From Candidatus Rifleibacteriota bacterium (lineage in GTDB: Bacteria > Riflebacteria > Ozemobacteria > Ozemobacterales > Ozemobacteraceae): a DNA stretch of 34,369 bases. Below, one piece after another: positions 16,842 to 25,204 of the stretch; the first letter of the stretch is position 1, and every line of letters starts with the position of its first letter. The stretch is taken from contig JAKQQP010000651.1 in the NCBI GenBank assembly GCA_029564115.1, positions 1-34,369 on the forward strand, given 5' to 3'. The notes under the pieces were generated by a model. It was not told where the DNA came from. It was given only the letters and a program-made list of their open reading frames with translations, and ran no database searches. A program made the position numbers and the translations under genes.

Positions 16842-18071
16842 TCAGGCCTGTCGCGCCTTCAAAGCAGCGATAATTCTGCTGGCGGCATTACGAACCATAT
16901 CATTTTCGTCCTGCATGGCTTCCTGGGCAATCTGGCCAAGTTCAGAAATTTTGAGTTTGGCCAGGGCTTCCAGGGCGTTCAGGCGATTGAACCAGACATC
17001 GTCTTTGAGAAGGCGGCGCAGGGGAAATTCTGCCTGAACAAACCCCAGATCACCAATTGCATCTATGCTGAAAAACAGGGTATCTCTGTCTTTGAGAACT
17101 TCTACCAGTGGCTTTACAAATTTTTCGTTTTTAAGCTGCCCCATAGCACGAATCAGGTTGATCTTCGACAACTTGCCAGCCTGTTCCAGCTTTTGAATGA
17201 GGAGATCCGGTTTCAGGCTGCCGACTTTTGATAAACTTTCGACGGCAGCGGCCCGCACCTGTATCGACTCATCGTCGAGCATCTTCAAAAGTGGTTCGAC
17301 AGCACCCTGGTGGCCGGTTGCCCCCAAAGCTTCGACGATGCGCTTGCGAAGAAACCACTCCGGGCTGTTGACATGTTTTTTGAGAGCATCGACCGACTGG
17401 TCGTTTCCGATGCGTCCCAGGCCTTTCACGCAGTATAAGCCTCGTTCAAGAGGAGACGAGGCAAGTTCTTCACTGAAAAGCTTTGCCGATTCAGGGTTGG
17501 AGGTCTCTGAAAGATATTTGAGTACCCACATTCGCCGGTCATCGTTGAGCGAGCGATATTTTTCGAGCAGCTCATGAACGATTGTCGCCTGGCGGGGCAG
17601 CAGATATCTGATACTCTGAGAAAGCTTCACCTCATCAGGAAACTCGAGATAAAAGTTCACCAGCACGTCATCGACTTTTCGTGACTCAGGCAACTGTGCA
17701 ATAGCCTTGATAGCCGGAAGCACGAGATCGGGATGGTGTGGGGTAACGGCAGCCTGCAGAGCCGGCAGAGCAGGCTCATACTTCAGGCTGCCAAGTATGG
17801 GAGCCGCTTCGACAAAAAGCTTGGGGCGAGCGACATCTAGACGAGAGCCAAGAAATGCAGCGCCTTCTTCTTGAAGATGTTCGACAAACAACCTGGCAAC
17901 AAGCTGCCGCTCGATTACAGAACCGGATTCGAGCACTGCGAGCAGACTGTTGAATTTTGCTTCTGAAACAGGCTTTATCACCGAAAGCACAAGGTCGAAA
18001 AAACTTTCTGTTTTGTGCAGAGCCGTTTCGAGAACACTGTCGAATTGCGAAGCAGCTGAATTATTGTTCAT
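16842..18071 (-). CDS. HEAT-repeat protein
   Basis: The 409-aa product is almost wholly alpha-helical, made of about nine to ten HEAT or PBS-lyase-type repeats. Clear units read EALGATGHQGAVEPLLKMLDD, VRAAAVESLSKVGSLKPDLL, LFFSIDAIGDLGFVQAEFPL and LNALEALAKLKISELGQIAQ. No signal peptide, membrane helix or catalytic motif is seen, so it is probably a cytoplasmic protein-binding scaffold. It begins 12 bases after the 135-aa gene and is the last gene of the - strand run that includes alaS and ruvX. The specific partner cannot be told. Confidence 0.8.
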   Translation of the reverse strand: MNNNSAASQFDSVLETALHKTESFFDLVLSVIKPVSEAKFNSLLAVLESGSVIERQLVARLFVEHLQEEGAAFLGSRLDVARPKLFVEAAPILGSLKYEPALPALQAAVTPHHPDLVLPAIKAIAQLPESRKVDDVLVNFYLEFPDEVKLSQSIRYLLPRQATIVHELLEKYRSLNDDRRMWVLKYLSETSNPESAKLFSEELASSPLERGLYCVKGLGRIGNDQSVDALKKHVNSPEWFLRKRIVEALGATGHQGAVEPLLKMLDDESIQVRAAAVESLSKVGSLKPDLLIQKLEQAGKLSKINLIRAMGQLKNEKFVKPLVEVLKDRDTLFFSIDAIGDLGFVQAEFPLRRLLKDDVWFNRLNALEALAKLKISELGQIAQEAMQDENDMVRNAASRIIAALKARQA

Positions 18072-18083
18072 CAGGTCTTAATC

Positions 18084-18491
18084 TCAGTTAGGGGCAGAAG
18101 TCGGGCCTTCATATTTTTCGATCAGGAAATTTTCGCGACCGACAACTTTGCCATCAGCTTCAAATTCGAAGACATAGTTACCTGGGGCCGGAAAAGCGAA
18201 ATTGCTTAAAACGATCATCGAGCGGGCGACCAGACCGGGCTGGCCCTGAATCGGTGCAGATGGTTTAACTTTAGGTATTTCGACGCCTTCTGGCGGAATG
18301 ATGTTGAGGGTGACATTAACCTTGCCCACAATTTCGCCCCATTCAATGAACAGGCAAAGCTTCGGAAAAGGCAGCGGAAAGCTCTGCACCAGCAATTTAG
18401 AACCAAGTACTCCCATCAGACTAACTCGACCGCCGACTTCCTGGCGAATGTCTTCACAGATCAGAACGCATTTATATTTTAAATTACTCAT
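18084..18491 (-). CDS. Conserved hypothetical beta-rich protein (DUF6941-like)
   Basis: The 135-aa product has no signal peptide or membrane segment. It starts with CVLICEDIRQEVGGRVSLMGVLGSK and ends in a beta-rich region (FPAPGNYVFEFEADGKVVGRENFLIE). The opening phrase and the closing strand pair resemble small uncharacterised beta-sandwich proteins annotated as DUF6941, recalled from memory and not searched. The ATG has AAGGAA six bases upstream. It lies between ruvX and the HEAT-repeat gene in the same orientation. No function can be assigned. Confidence 0.7.
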   Translation of the reverse strand: MSNLKYKCVLICEDIRQEVGGRVSLMGVLGSKLLVQSFPLPFPKLCLFIEWGEIVGKVNVTLNIIPPEGVEIPKVKPSAPIQGQPGLVARSMIVLSNFAFPAPGNYVFEFEADGKVVGRENFLIEKYEGPTSAPN

Positions 18492-18516
18492 TGTTGTTTC
18501 CTTTAACTAAGTTGAT

Positions 18517-18939
18517 TCAAGGCTGAATTCCATGGTTTCTGCGATATTCTATGTAACCACGTAGAATCAGCGACGCAGCCACTGCGTCAACATTTTCGCG
18601 GCGTTGCTCACGGCGCATACCAGATTCGATCAGTGACGCCTCGGCAATTTTACTGGTGAAACGTTCGTCGAAAAAGTCTATCGGCAAACTCGTCTTTTTT
18701 TCGAGCTCATTTTTAAAAAAACGGGCACGCTGACATGATTCGCGCTCTATTCCATCGAAAGAAACCGGCAGACCAATGACTATCGCCTCGACGAACTCTT
18801 TTTCGATGATTTTAATTACCTCATCGACGGCATTTTTGCCGGCTTTAACCATGACGAAAGGCGAAGCTGCGATCTCGAGACGATCGCAGGTCGCGACTCC
18901 AATTCGTTTCTGGCCGATGTCGAGAGCAAGAATTTTCAT
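18517..18939 (-). CDS. ruvX: Putative pre-16S rRNA nuclease / Holliday junction resolvase-like RuvX (YqgF)
   Basis: The 140-aa product is a full-length YqgF/RuvX with an RNase H-like fold. The first acidic residue is D6 in ILALDIGQKRIGVA, the middle strand is AIVIGLPVSFDG and the third part is FDERFTSKIAE. The C-terminal block ENVDAVAASLILRGYIE carries the last Asp. In characterised relatives the protein matures 16S rRNA ends. The start ATG shares its A with the alaS stop (TGATG), so translation is coupled, and alaS-ruvX adjacency is common in bacteria. Confidence 0.92.
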   Translation of the reverse strand: MKILALDIGQKRIGVATCDRLEIAASPFVMVKAGKNAVDEVIKIIEKEFVEAIVIGLPVSFDGIERESCQRARFFKNELEKKTSLPIDFFDERFTSKIAEASLIESGMRREQRRENVDAVAASLILRGYIEYRRNHGIQP

Positions 18940-21530
18940 CAGCCGTTCAATGCCTGTGAAATGAGTTTTTCTGCTTCACCAAGGGCGGCATCGATCATTT
19001 CGACGTCTTTACCGCCGGCTGTAGCCATGTCTGGTCGGCCGCCACCGCTGCCGCCCGCAACTTTCGCAATATCTTTAATCAGCTTTCCGGCATGCATGCC
19101 TTTTTTAACGAGATCTCCGGTAAGTTTAAGAACGAACCCCGCCTTTTCGCCGCCGGTAGCAAGCAGCACCACAGTGTTGGCGCCGGCATTGCCGACAATC
19201 TCGTCAGACATTTCTTTCATTTCGTCTACGCTCAAGCCATCGGTGCGGGAAAGAATGACAGAGGCCCCGGCAATCTGCCTGGCAGAGGACTTAACACTTT
19301 CGATACGACCTCGGGCATCTGATTTTCGCATCTTGTCCAGCTCACGGCGCAATTCACGAGCTTCTGACATAAGCTTCTCGGCTTTCTGCATCAGGCTTTT
19401 CTGGTCACAGTCGAGCACTCTGGCAAGCTCACGCTCGAACTTGCGCATTTCGTGAAGAGTTTCGAGAGAAGATGCCCCGGTAACCGCTTCGATGCGACGA
19501 ACTCCGGCCGCAATAGAAGATTCGGAAGCAATGGTAAAAAGGCCGATTTCGGCAGAATTGCCGATATGAGTGCCGCCACAAAGTTCTTTTGAATAATTGC
19601 CGACACTGATAATGCGGACTCTGTCGCCGTATTTTTCGCCAAACAAAGCCATAGCCCCAGATTTTACCGCATCATCATAGCTGGTCTCGTTGACATTGAC
19701 TTTATGAGCAGCAAGAATCTGCTCGTTAACACGCTGTTCGATTTTTTCGATCAGTTCCGGGCTGATTGATTCAAAGTGGGTAAAATCGAAGCGCAGCCGC
19801 TCAGGGGTAACCATCGAGCCAGCCTGCTTGACATGATCGCCCAGGATTTCCTGGAGAGCCTTGTGCAAAAGATGGGTTGCGGTGTGATTGCGCATTGTCG
19901 CACGCCGTATAGAAGTTTCGACCTGCATTTCAACCTGGTCACCTTTGGCAAACCTGGCCGCAGATTTCCATGAGCCGATATGCAAAAAGACGTTTTCGGC
20001 TTTTTCGGTCGTTTCGACGACAAACTCGGCGCCACCGGCGACAATTGTACCCTTGTCACCGACCTGGCCGCCTGACTCAGCGTAGAAAGGCGTCTTATCA
20101 GTAATGACAAGCACCTTGTCTTTTGCTTCAACCACATCGAGAACTTTTGCGCTTTCATGCATGGTTTCGTAGCCGGTAAAGCGTGTCGCTTCGTAATCGC
20201 CAGGGTTTACCGCCTGAAAATTCACGAAAGCGGATACCACGTTGGCTCTGCCGCGTTCGCGCTGTTTTTCCAGTTCGCTGTTGAAGGCCGCTTCGTCGAC
20301 CTGCACCTTTTCTTCACGACAGATTTCGCGGGTAAGGTCGAGGGGAAAGCCATAAGTATCGTGCAGCATAAAAGCCTTGTCGCCGGGCAACATATCTTTT
20401 TTGCCGTGTTTGAGTTCAGCGATGAATTCTCCGAGCATCTCGCTGCCGGTTTTGAGGGTTTGCAGAAAACGCTCTTCTTCATTTTTGATAATGCGTGTGA
20501 CGTGCTGAACATTTTCGGCAACTTCGGGGTAGTCGCCCATGATCTCAGCCACAGTAGGAACTATCTGGTGCAGGAAAGGCTTATCCTGGCCGAGATAGCT
20601 GTAACCGAATCTGGAAGCACGGCGTAGAATCTTTCTGAGCACGTAACCCCGACCTTCGCTGCCCGGCAAAGCACCGTCAGCCAGAGCAAAAGACAGCGCT
20701 CTGGCATGATCAGAAACAACTTTGAGAGCAGTTCTGATTTTTGGCGATTCATCGAAGCGATGACCGGTAAGATTCTCGACTTTGTTAACTATGCCGACGA
20801 AAACGTCGTTTTCAAAGTTATCCAGCTTTCCCTGCATTATTGAAGCGAGTCTTTCAAGTCCCATACCGGTATCGATATTTTTGCGTTCAAGTGGGGTCAG
20901 AGAGCCGTCTTCAGAACGATCATACTGCGTAAATACGAGATTCCAGAATTCAAGGAAGCGGGCGCAATCGCAGCCAGGTGCGCAGTCAGGGCTTTTGCAG
21001 CCTACTTCGGGGCCCTGGTCGATATAAATTTCTGAGCAGGGGCCAGAGGGACCAACGCCTATAGTCCAGAAGTTGTCTTTATCGCCGAGTTTAACGATGT
21101 GGTCGCGTTTGACGCCAATATCTCGATGCCAGATCTCAAGCGCTTCATCATCGCTGTGATGAACGCTGATATAAAGCTTGTCGGCTGGCAGTCCAACTTC
21201 TTTGATGATGAATTCCCAGGCCATGGCAATGGCCTCTTTTTTAAAATAGTCACCAAAACTGAAGTTACCCAGCATTTCGAAAAAAGTATGATGTCTGGCA
21301 GTGTAACCAACATTTTCAATATCAGTAGTTCTGAAACATTTCTGGCAGGAAGCCGCCCGGCTAAGATCTTTTTTCAGGCCAAGAAAATAAGGCTTGAATG
21401 GGGCCATGCCCGCACTGATGAACAGGATGGTCGGGTCATCCTGCGGGATGAGGGGTGCCGATTTTTCAATTTTATGCTCATGGCGTCCAAAAAAATCAAG
21501 AAACTTCTGACGGATAATTGCTGTTTTCAC
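18939..21530 (-). CDS. alaS: Alanyl-tRNA synthetase
   Basis: AlaS charges tRNA-Ala and edits mischarged Ser and Gly. The 863-aa length is close to the usual 875. The class II catalytic domain starts at the N-terminus (FLDFFGRHEHKIEKSAPLIP). The editing-domain metal ligands are all present: H549 and H553 in HTATH, and C651 and H655 in CGGTH. The C-terminal oligomerisation (C-Ala) domain ends with GSGGGRPDMATAGG, typical of the family. An extra Cys/His-rich insert near residues 177-188 (CKSPDCAPGCDCARF) is common in bacterial AlaS. The start is GTG 21530, with AAGGAG six bases upstream. Confidence 0.97.
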   Translation of the reverse strand: MKTAIIRQKFLDFFGRHEHKIEKSAPLIPQDDPTILFISAGMAPFKPYFLGLKKDLSRAASCQKCFRTTDIENVGYTARHHTFFEMLGNFSFGDYFKKEAIAMAWEFIIKEVGLPADKLYISVHHSDDEALEIWHRDIGVKRDHIVKLGDKDNFWTIGVGPSGPCSEIYIDQGPEVGCKSPDCAPGCDCARFLEFWNLVFTQYDRSEDGSLTPLERKNIDTGMGLERLASIMQGKLDNFENDVFVGIVNKVENLTGHRFDESPKIRTALKVVSDHARALSFALADGALPGSEGRGYVLRKILRRASRFGYSYLGQDKPFLHQIVPTVAEIMGDYPEVAENVQHVTRIIKNEEERFLQTLKTGSEMLGEFIAELKHGKKDMLPGDKAFMLHDTYGFPLDLTREICREEKVQVDEAAFNSELEKQRERGRANVVSAFVNFQAVNPGDYEATRFTGYETMHESAKVLDVVEAKDKVLVITDKTPFYAESGGQVGDKGTIVAGGAEFVVETTEKAENVFLHIGSWKSAARFAKGDQVEMQVETSIRRATMRNHTATHLLHKALQEILGDHVKQAGSMVTPERLRFDFTHFESISPELIEKIEQRVNEQILAAHKVNVNETSYDDAVKSGAMALFGEKYGDRVRIISVGNYSKELCGGTHIGNSAEIGLFTIASESSIAAGVRRIEAVTGASSLETLHEMRKFERELARVLDCDQKSLMQKAEKLMSEARELRRELDKMRKSDARGRIESVKSSARQIAGASVILSRTDGLSVDEMKEMSDEIVGNAGANTVVLLATGGEKAGFVLKLTGDLVKKGMHAGKLIKDIAKVAGGSGGGRPDMATAGGKDVEMIDAALGEAEKLISQALNG

Positions 21531-21577
21531 AGATGACTCCTTGGCTTATGGCAATGACTGCTTCACTTATACTAGAT

Positions 21578-22285
21578 TCATTCGTATTTTGCATTAAGAA
21601 TTCTTGAATAAATTCTGGTAACAAAAGTTCTTTGTTTGATGGGCTTTCCATCTGAGTCGAACATTTCGTGCATCGACAATTGAACTTCAACCCCCTTGAT
21701 TTTGGCAAGGTCTCTCAAGCCGCTGGCAGAAGGGTTCGAAGGGTGATAATAATGTGGGGTCAAATAGTTTCGGTAATCGGCGAGGCTTTCGTCGGTGTGG
21801 CGATTGCGGAATATAGTGCCATCCGTGCCCCATATTTTCAGGTAATCCATCTGTTTGGTTATCAAAGCCTTTTTAACGCCTCCATCTACCTGCCGATAAA
21901 TGATCTTTTCGCGGCTGGAACTGTCAGCGTATTTTTCAGGGCCCTCGTATGAATAGGTAATCTTCTGCAGCGCATTGCCGCCGCGCGAAGGCACTACGAT
22001 CGTCATTTTGAAGAAAAGAGCATTTTCCTCATCGAACAGACTGCTTTTAAAAATAGTATCGAGTTCAACAATCTCAACCATTTCGCGCAGATCACGCTCG
22101 ACAACCATCAAAAAATTACGGGCCTCATGCAGGGTATCGAGAGACTGCCGCTGACGTTCAAGGCTGACAAATGTGCGGTTGAGGAAAGTGTAGCCGATAG
22201 CCAGCACTATGCCAAAAATCAGCAGCGAGATCATGACTTCGACAAGAGTAAAGGCGTGGCGGTTTTTACTGAAATTGCGGCTCAT
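21578..22285 (-). CDS. Type IV prepilin-like protein (PilW/GspJ type)
   Basis: The product (235 aa from the chosen start) has a class III prepilin signature near its N-terminus: a short basic leader followed by HAFTLVEVMISLLIFGIVLAIGY, with the conserved Glu five residues into the mature protein. The globular domain is beta-rich and resembles minor pilins or pseudopilins of the PilW/GspJ kind. ATG 22285 was chosen because AGAGGTGA lies just upstream. An ATG at 22300 overlaps the preceding stop and would add five residues. A peptidase and assembly ATPase must be encoded elsewhere. It is followed by alaS after 47 bases. Confidence 0.8.
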   Translation of the reverse strand: MSRNFSKNRHAFTLVEVMISLLIFGIVLAIGYTFLNRTFVSLERQRQSLDTLHEARNFLMVVERDLREMVEIVELDTIFKSSLFDEENALFFKMTIVVPSRGGNALQKITYSYEGPEKYADSSSREKIIYRQVDGGVKKALITKQMDYLKIWGTDGTIFRNRHTDESLADYRNYLTPHYYHPSNPSASGLRDLAKIKGVEVQLSMHEMFDSDGKPIKQRTFVTRIYSRILNAKYE

Positions 22286-22299
22286 GGTGTCACCTCTCA

Positions 22300-22857
22300 T
22301 CAGGGCTTGTTTATCGGCACCGGAAACGATGCATTCAACCCGGCACCGAGAGTTTCGTCACCGAGAATGGTAGCCAGTTCAAAAGATTTTTCGTTATCTT
22401 TTTTGCCCATGGCCGCTTCAATGAATTTTACAACGACCCTGATGCGCACCCGGCGTTTTTGCATTTCAAAGTCGGGGCGAGAAGGGTCAGGGTCTATGTT
22501 TGGGTAAAACGACAGGCGTGTTTCACGCGCATATTCAACCCCTGGAGTGTTCCAGACCCCGTTAAGCTCGAGAGGAAGAACAACTTCACGAAAAGGCCCC
22601 TCGACAACATCAGGGGCTGCAGCTTCGATAATCTTGCGCAGATCTTCGAATGGCCGGCTTTTCAGTTCTTCTATTTTCTGGAGAGCAAGATTGCAGGCGA
22701 CAACCTCATTTATGCTCTTGTAGGTTACTTTTTCAGAAACACCGAAAAGCAGAATAATCGGCAGCATGACCAGAGAAGCGACCGACAAAGCAACGAGAAT
22801 TTCGACGAGAGTTATACCTCTGGCCTGTTTAATCGCAATTGAAGAAATTTTATACAA
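22300..22857 (-). CDS. Type IV prepilin-like protein (PilV/GspI type)
   Basis: The 185-aa product has a prepilin motif at residues about 14-37 (GITLVEILVALSVASLVMLPII), with Gly before the cleavage point and Glu at +5. A short globular domain contains a helix starting ALQKIEELKSRPFEDL, as in PilV/GspI minor pilins. The start is TTG at 22857, about ten bases after GGAG on the coding strand, and no better start codon is in frame. It is the first gene of the - strand run, and the next prepilin gene starts directly after its stop. The two were probably made as a pair of minor pilins or pseudopilins. Confidence 0.8.
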   Translation of the reverse strand: MYKISSIAIKQARGITLVEILVALSVASLVMLPIILLFGVSEKVTYKSINEVVACNLALQKIEELKSRPFEDLRKIIEAAAPDVVEGPFREVVLPLELNGVWNTPGVEYARETRLSFYPNIDPDPSRPDFEMQKRRVRIRVVVKFIEAAMGKKDNEKSFELATILGDETLGAGLNASFPVPINKP

Positions 22858-22924
22858 AAGTCGTAAACTCCTTCCCTTAAATGACCGATATAGCTAACAA
22901 AGAAGATTTACCGAGGTCAAACAA

Positions 22925-23398
22925 ATGAAAGTTAACAGAAAACATTTCGGTCTGATACTTGCGTCTCTGATGGCCCTCTCTTTTAACAGCCACTTTGCCC
23001 AGGCCGCCAGAAAAACCACCGAGGCTTTCAAGCCCGGCAAAGCATTTGCATTCAAAAAAGTCGGCAATGAATACATACGCCTGCCTCAGGTAAGCACCGG
23101 GCCTGCAGTAGTCAAAAAAACCGGCATCAGAATTGATCGCAACTACGTCTATATCGGCGGTTACGTGGTCAACACCTCTGACAAAGTAATTCAACATCTG
23201 CGCATTTTCCCGTCTTTTGCCGATACCAGCCTGAACACCAGCCAGCTGGTCGAAAAACTCAACCACGACGAAAAGGACATCGCCCCGAAAGAAACGAGGC
23301 GTTTCGTGATCATGCGCCCGATAGCCGAACTGGCGCCACTTCTTTCGCACAATATCCCGTTGAATGACAATTGCATACTCAATTGCCTTGAGATTTAA
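22925..23398 (+). CDS. Secreted hypothetical protein
   Basis: The 157-aa product has a clear Sec signal peptide (basic MKVNRKH, hydrophobic core about 9-20, AQA cleavage site near 26). The mature part is beta-rich. The segment YVYIGGYVVNTSDKVIQHLRIFPSF, with the later IAPKETRRFVIM, resembles FxLYD-like periplasmic domains, but the match is weak. A single ribosome site GAGG lies eight bases before ATG 22925. It is divergent from the prepilin operon with a 67-base spacer and converges with the next gene, overlapping it by 20 bases at the 3' ends. No function is assigned. Confidence 0.7.
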   Translation: MKVNRKHFGLILASLMALSFNSHFAQAARKTTEAFKPGKAFAFKKVGNEYIRLPQVSTGPAVVKKTGIRIDRNYVYIGGYVVNTSDKVIQHLRIFPSFADTSLNTSQLVEKLNHDEKDIAPKETRRFVIMRPIAELAPLLSHNIPLNDNCILNCLEI

Positions 23399-24134
23399 CC
23401 GGCAACTGTTCTATATTGCCGATCGCGTTATCCCAGTCAGGCCCCTGTGAATCGGGGGCCTGTCTTTTCATCAGACGAAAAATGCTGACATAGGCATCTT
23501 TTGCCTTCTGTTGCATATTTTTGCTCTCGTAAGCCTTGGCCAGGCGGTCATAAGCATAAACCAGAGCATCTATATCTTCGCCACTGCCGCCATGACTGAG
23601 AAGTTTCTCTTCAAGAAGACGCTCAAGCTTCATGATACCAAGCGTGTCAGAATCTTCGAGAGCCATAACAGCCTCTTTAAGCTGCTGGGACGTCGGTGTC
23701 TGCAGTCGCCGGCGCAGCTCTTCGCGCTCTTTCTGAAAACGAACCGCTGTCTCGCGGGAAGCCTCATACTTTTGAATTGCCAGAATCCGACGTTCTTCGC
23801 GCAGGTCTTTTGCCTCGATTTTGCGGTTCAAAGCTTCAGACTGCGAGGCTATGCCCATTTTGACGAGTTGCTCCTGGTGAACTTTCAAATCACGCGGTTT
23901 GCCGCCAAAATATTTAGACGGTCTGAGGAAAGAAAAAGCTCCGCCACTCTCGTCGCCGCCAGGCACGGCCTCAGGGTTTATCACCCCGGAGCGGGAAACA
24001 TGAATGACAAAAACCAGCAACAGCACAATAACTATCGCTCCAGCACCCAGCAAGTGCGGATTTTTCCAGAGCGGCACGGCCGGCAACTGCTTTTTGCCGG
24101 GAGGATTTCTTAAAGGATATAAAGGACGAACCAT
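23379..24134 (-). CDS. Membrane-anchored coiled-coil hypothetical protein
   Basis: The 251-aa product has a proline-rich cytoplasmic N-terminus, one membrane helix at about 28-46 (LLGAGAIVIVLLLVFVIHV), a Gly/Ser-rich spacer and a strongly charged helical region at about 85-150 that is probably a coiled coil. The C-terminal part (ALVYAYDRLAKAYESKNMQQKAKDAYVSIFRLM) reads like a single TPR-type helical pair. The ATG has AAAAGGA about eight bases upstream. No catalytic motif is seen. No family is recognised. Confidence 0.7.
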   Translation of the reverse strand: MVRPLYPLRNPPGKKQLPAVPLWKNPHLLGAGAIVIVLLLVFVIHVSRSGVINPEAVPGGDESGGAFSFLRPSKYFGGKPRDLKVHQEQLVKMGIASQSEALNRKIEAKDLREERRILAIQKYEASRETAVRFQKEREELRRRLQTPTSQQLKEAVMALEDSDTLGIMKLERLLEEKLLSHGGSGEDIDALVYAYDRLAKAYESKNMQQKAKDAYVSIFRLMKRQAPDSQGPDWDNAIGNIEQLPVKSQGN

Positions 24135-24263
24135 TCAGAATTCCTTTTTTTAATTGTCGGGAACAGACCGTTCTCAATTTTGTAAACTGCAGGCGGCGTA
24201 CCCTCCATTGTCTGAGAATTTAAGTATAGCAGAGGGCATGAACAGTGTCCATAATTTATTAAC

Positions 24264-24293
24264 TTGCCAAGGGTTTGAAACATGTGCTATAAA
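24264..24293 (+). promoter_or_regulatory. Putative promoter for the PmtA-like methyltransferase
   Basis: TTGCCA (24264-24269) and TATAAA (24288-24293) are 18 bases apart, about 58 bases before the chosen TTG start at 24352. This fits the view that the in-frame codons upstream of 24352 are untranslated leader. Confidence 0.45.
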
Positions 24294-24351
24294 TGGTGGT
24301 AGATGGTTTGACAGACACAAAGCAAACAGTCTGCCCTTACGGAGAACCACT

Positions 24352-24975
24352 TTGACGGATCACCAGAATATTCAGCAAACCTATGACCGCTTCAGCCCGC
24401 TTTACGACCTGATATTCAAACCTTACCTCACATCAGGCCGGGAACGAGCTGTTGAAATTCTGGCGCCCCACAGAGATTCTCGTGTCCTTGAAATCGGCGT
24501 GGGAACAGGGTTAAGCCTCGAGTATTACCCCCAAAACGTTGAAGTGATAGGGTTCGATTACAGCCATGGGATGCTCCGCGAAGCCAGACGCAAAGCTAAC
24601 GAGTCCAGCCATTGCCGCGTAGACCTTATGCAGATGGACGCCCAAAACCTCGCTTTTTCCAGCGGAAGCTTCGACTGCATTATGGCCGCCTACGTGTTGA
24701 CAGTCGTCCCCGAACCAGAGAGAGCCGTAAGAGAACTGTTCAGAGTAGCCAGGCCGGGAGCCCGAGTCGTGTTGATCAATTATCTGCGCAGTAGAAACAA
24801 GCTGATCAGCATTATCGAAGACTTTCTGCATCCGTTTTTTTCAAAAATCGGGCTGTTTACTCTCGATCACAACCTCCCCCACCTCCTGGAAAAATATGGT
24901 GCCGAAAACATCAAAATAGAACCAACTTCTTTTTTGAAGACCCACCATATCATTTCGTTCAACGTTCCTGCCTGA
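24352..24975 (+). CDS. SAM-dependent methyltransferase, PmtA-like phosphatidylethanolamine N-methyltransferase
   Basis: The 207-aa product is a class I methyltransferase. The SAM-binding motif I is VLEIGVGTG (E47 onward), motif II ends in the acidic VEVIGFDYS, and motif IV is FDCIMAAYVLTVVPEPE. The opening TYDRFSPLYDLIFKPYLTSGRERAV, together with GVGTGLSL and VLINYL, matches the Rhodobacter-type PmtA family, which converts phosphatidylethanolamine towards phosphatidylcholine. A ubiquinone/menaquinone-type methyltransferase is the main alternative. TTG 24352 was chosen because GGAGAA (24341-24346) precedes it by five bases and a promoter lies just upstream. The longer frame from 24154 has unconserved sequence. 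Confidence 0.75.
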   Translation: MTDHQNIQQTYDRFSPLYDLIFKPYLTSGRERAVEILAPHRDSRVLEIGVGTGLSLEYYPQNVEVIGFDYSHGMLREARRKANESSHCRVDLMQMDAQNLAFSSGSFDCIMAAYVLTVVPEPERAVRELFRVARPGARVVLINYLRSRNKLISIIEDFLHPFFSKIGLFTLDHNLPHLLEKYGAENIKIEPTSFLKTHHIISFNVPA

Positions 24976-25099
24976 AAAACGCAAAGAACCGCTCATGCAA
25001 AAATACTGCCGACCTGTCCGCATTTGACATTCAGGCAAGTTTTTTTCAACAAGCAGCAGCAAAGGCATTTTTCTCTGACCCGACAGGAACACGAAGCCT

Positions 25100-25147
25100 C
25101 CGGAATTCGAAAAAATCCGGAACAGCACAGCTTTTTTCATGCTGTGC
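25100..25147 (+). promoter_or_regulatory. Two adjacent inverted repeats upstream of the 713-aa gene
   Basis: CCGGA (25100-25104) pairs with TCCGG (25116-25120). GCACAGC (25125-25131) pairs with GCTGTGC (25141-25147) around a T-rich nine-base loop. They lie in the 229-base gap after the methyltransferase gene. Neither has a T tract after the stem, so they are not ordinary terminators; a leader RNA structure or operator is possible. Confidence 0.3.
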
Positions 25148-25204
25148 CCGCAAATTACAGGTGATCTCTTTTTCGATCGCCGACAAAAAAATGGAGCATT
25201 ATTA

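Noticed and set aside
16651..17037. 128-aa + strand open frame
   Set aside because: Its second half is antisense to the conserved HEAT-repeat gene and its sequence has no protein-like pattern.
24308..24313. Perfect TTGACA before the methyltransferase gene
   Set aside because: No -10-like sequence at 16-18 bases; the upstream TTGCCA-N18-TATAAA pair is better.
24154..24351. N-terminal extension of the methyltransferase
   Set aside because: The extra 66 residues look unlike the family, and a promoter and a well-placed ribosome site lie downstream of 24154.
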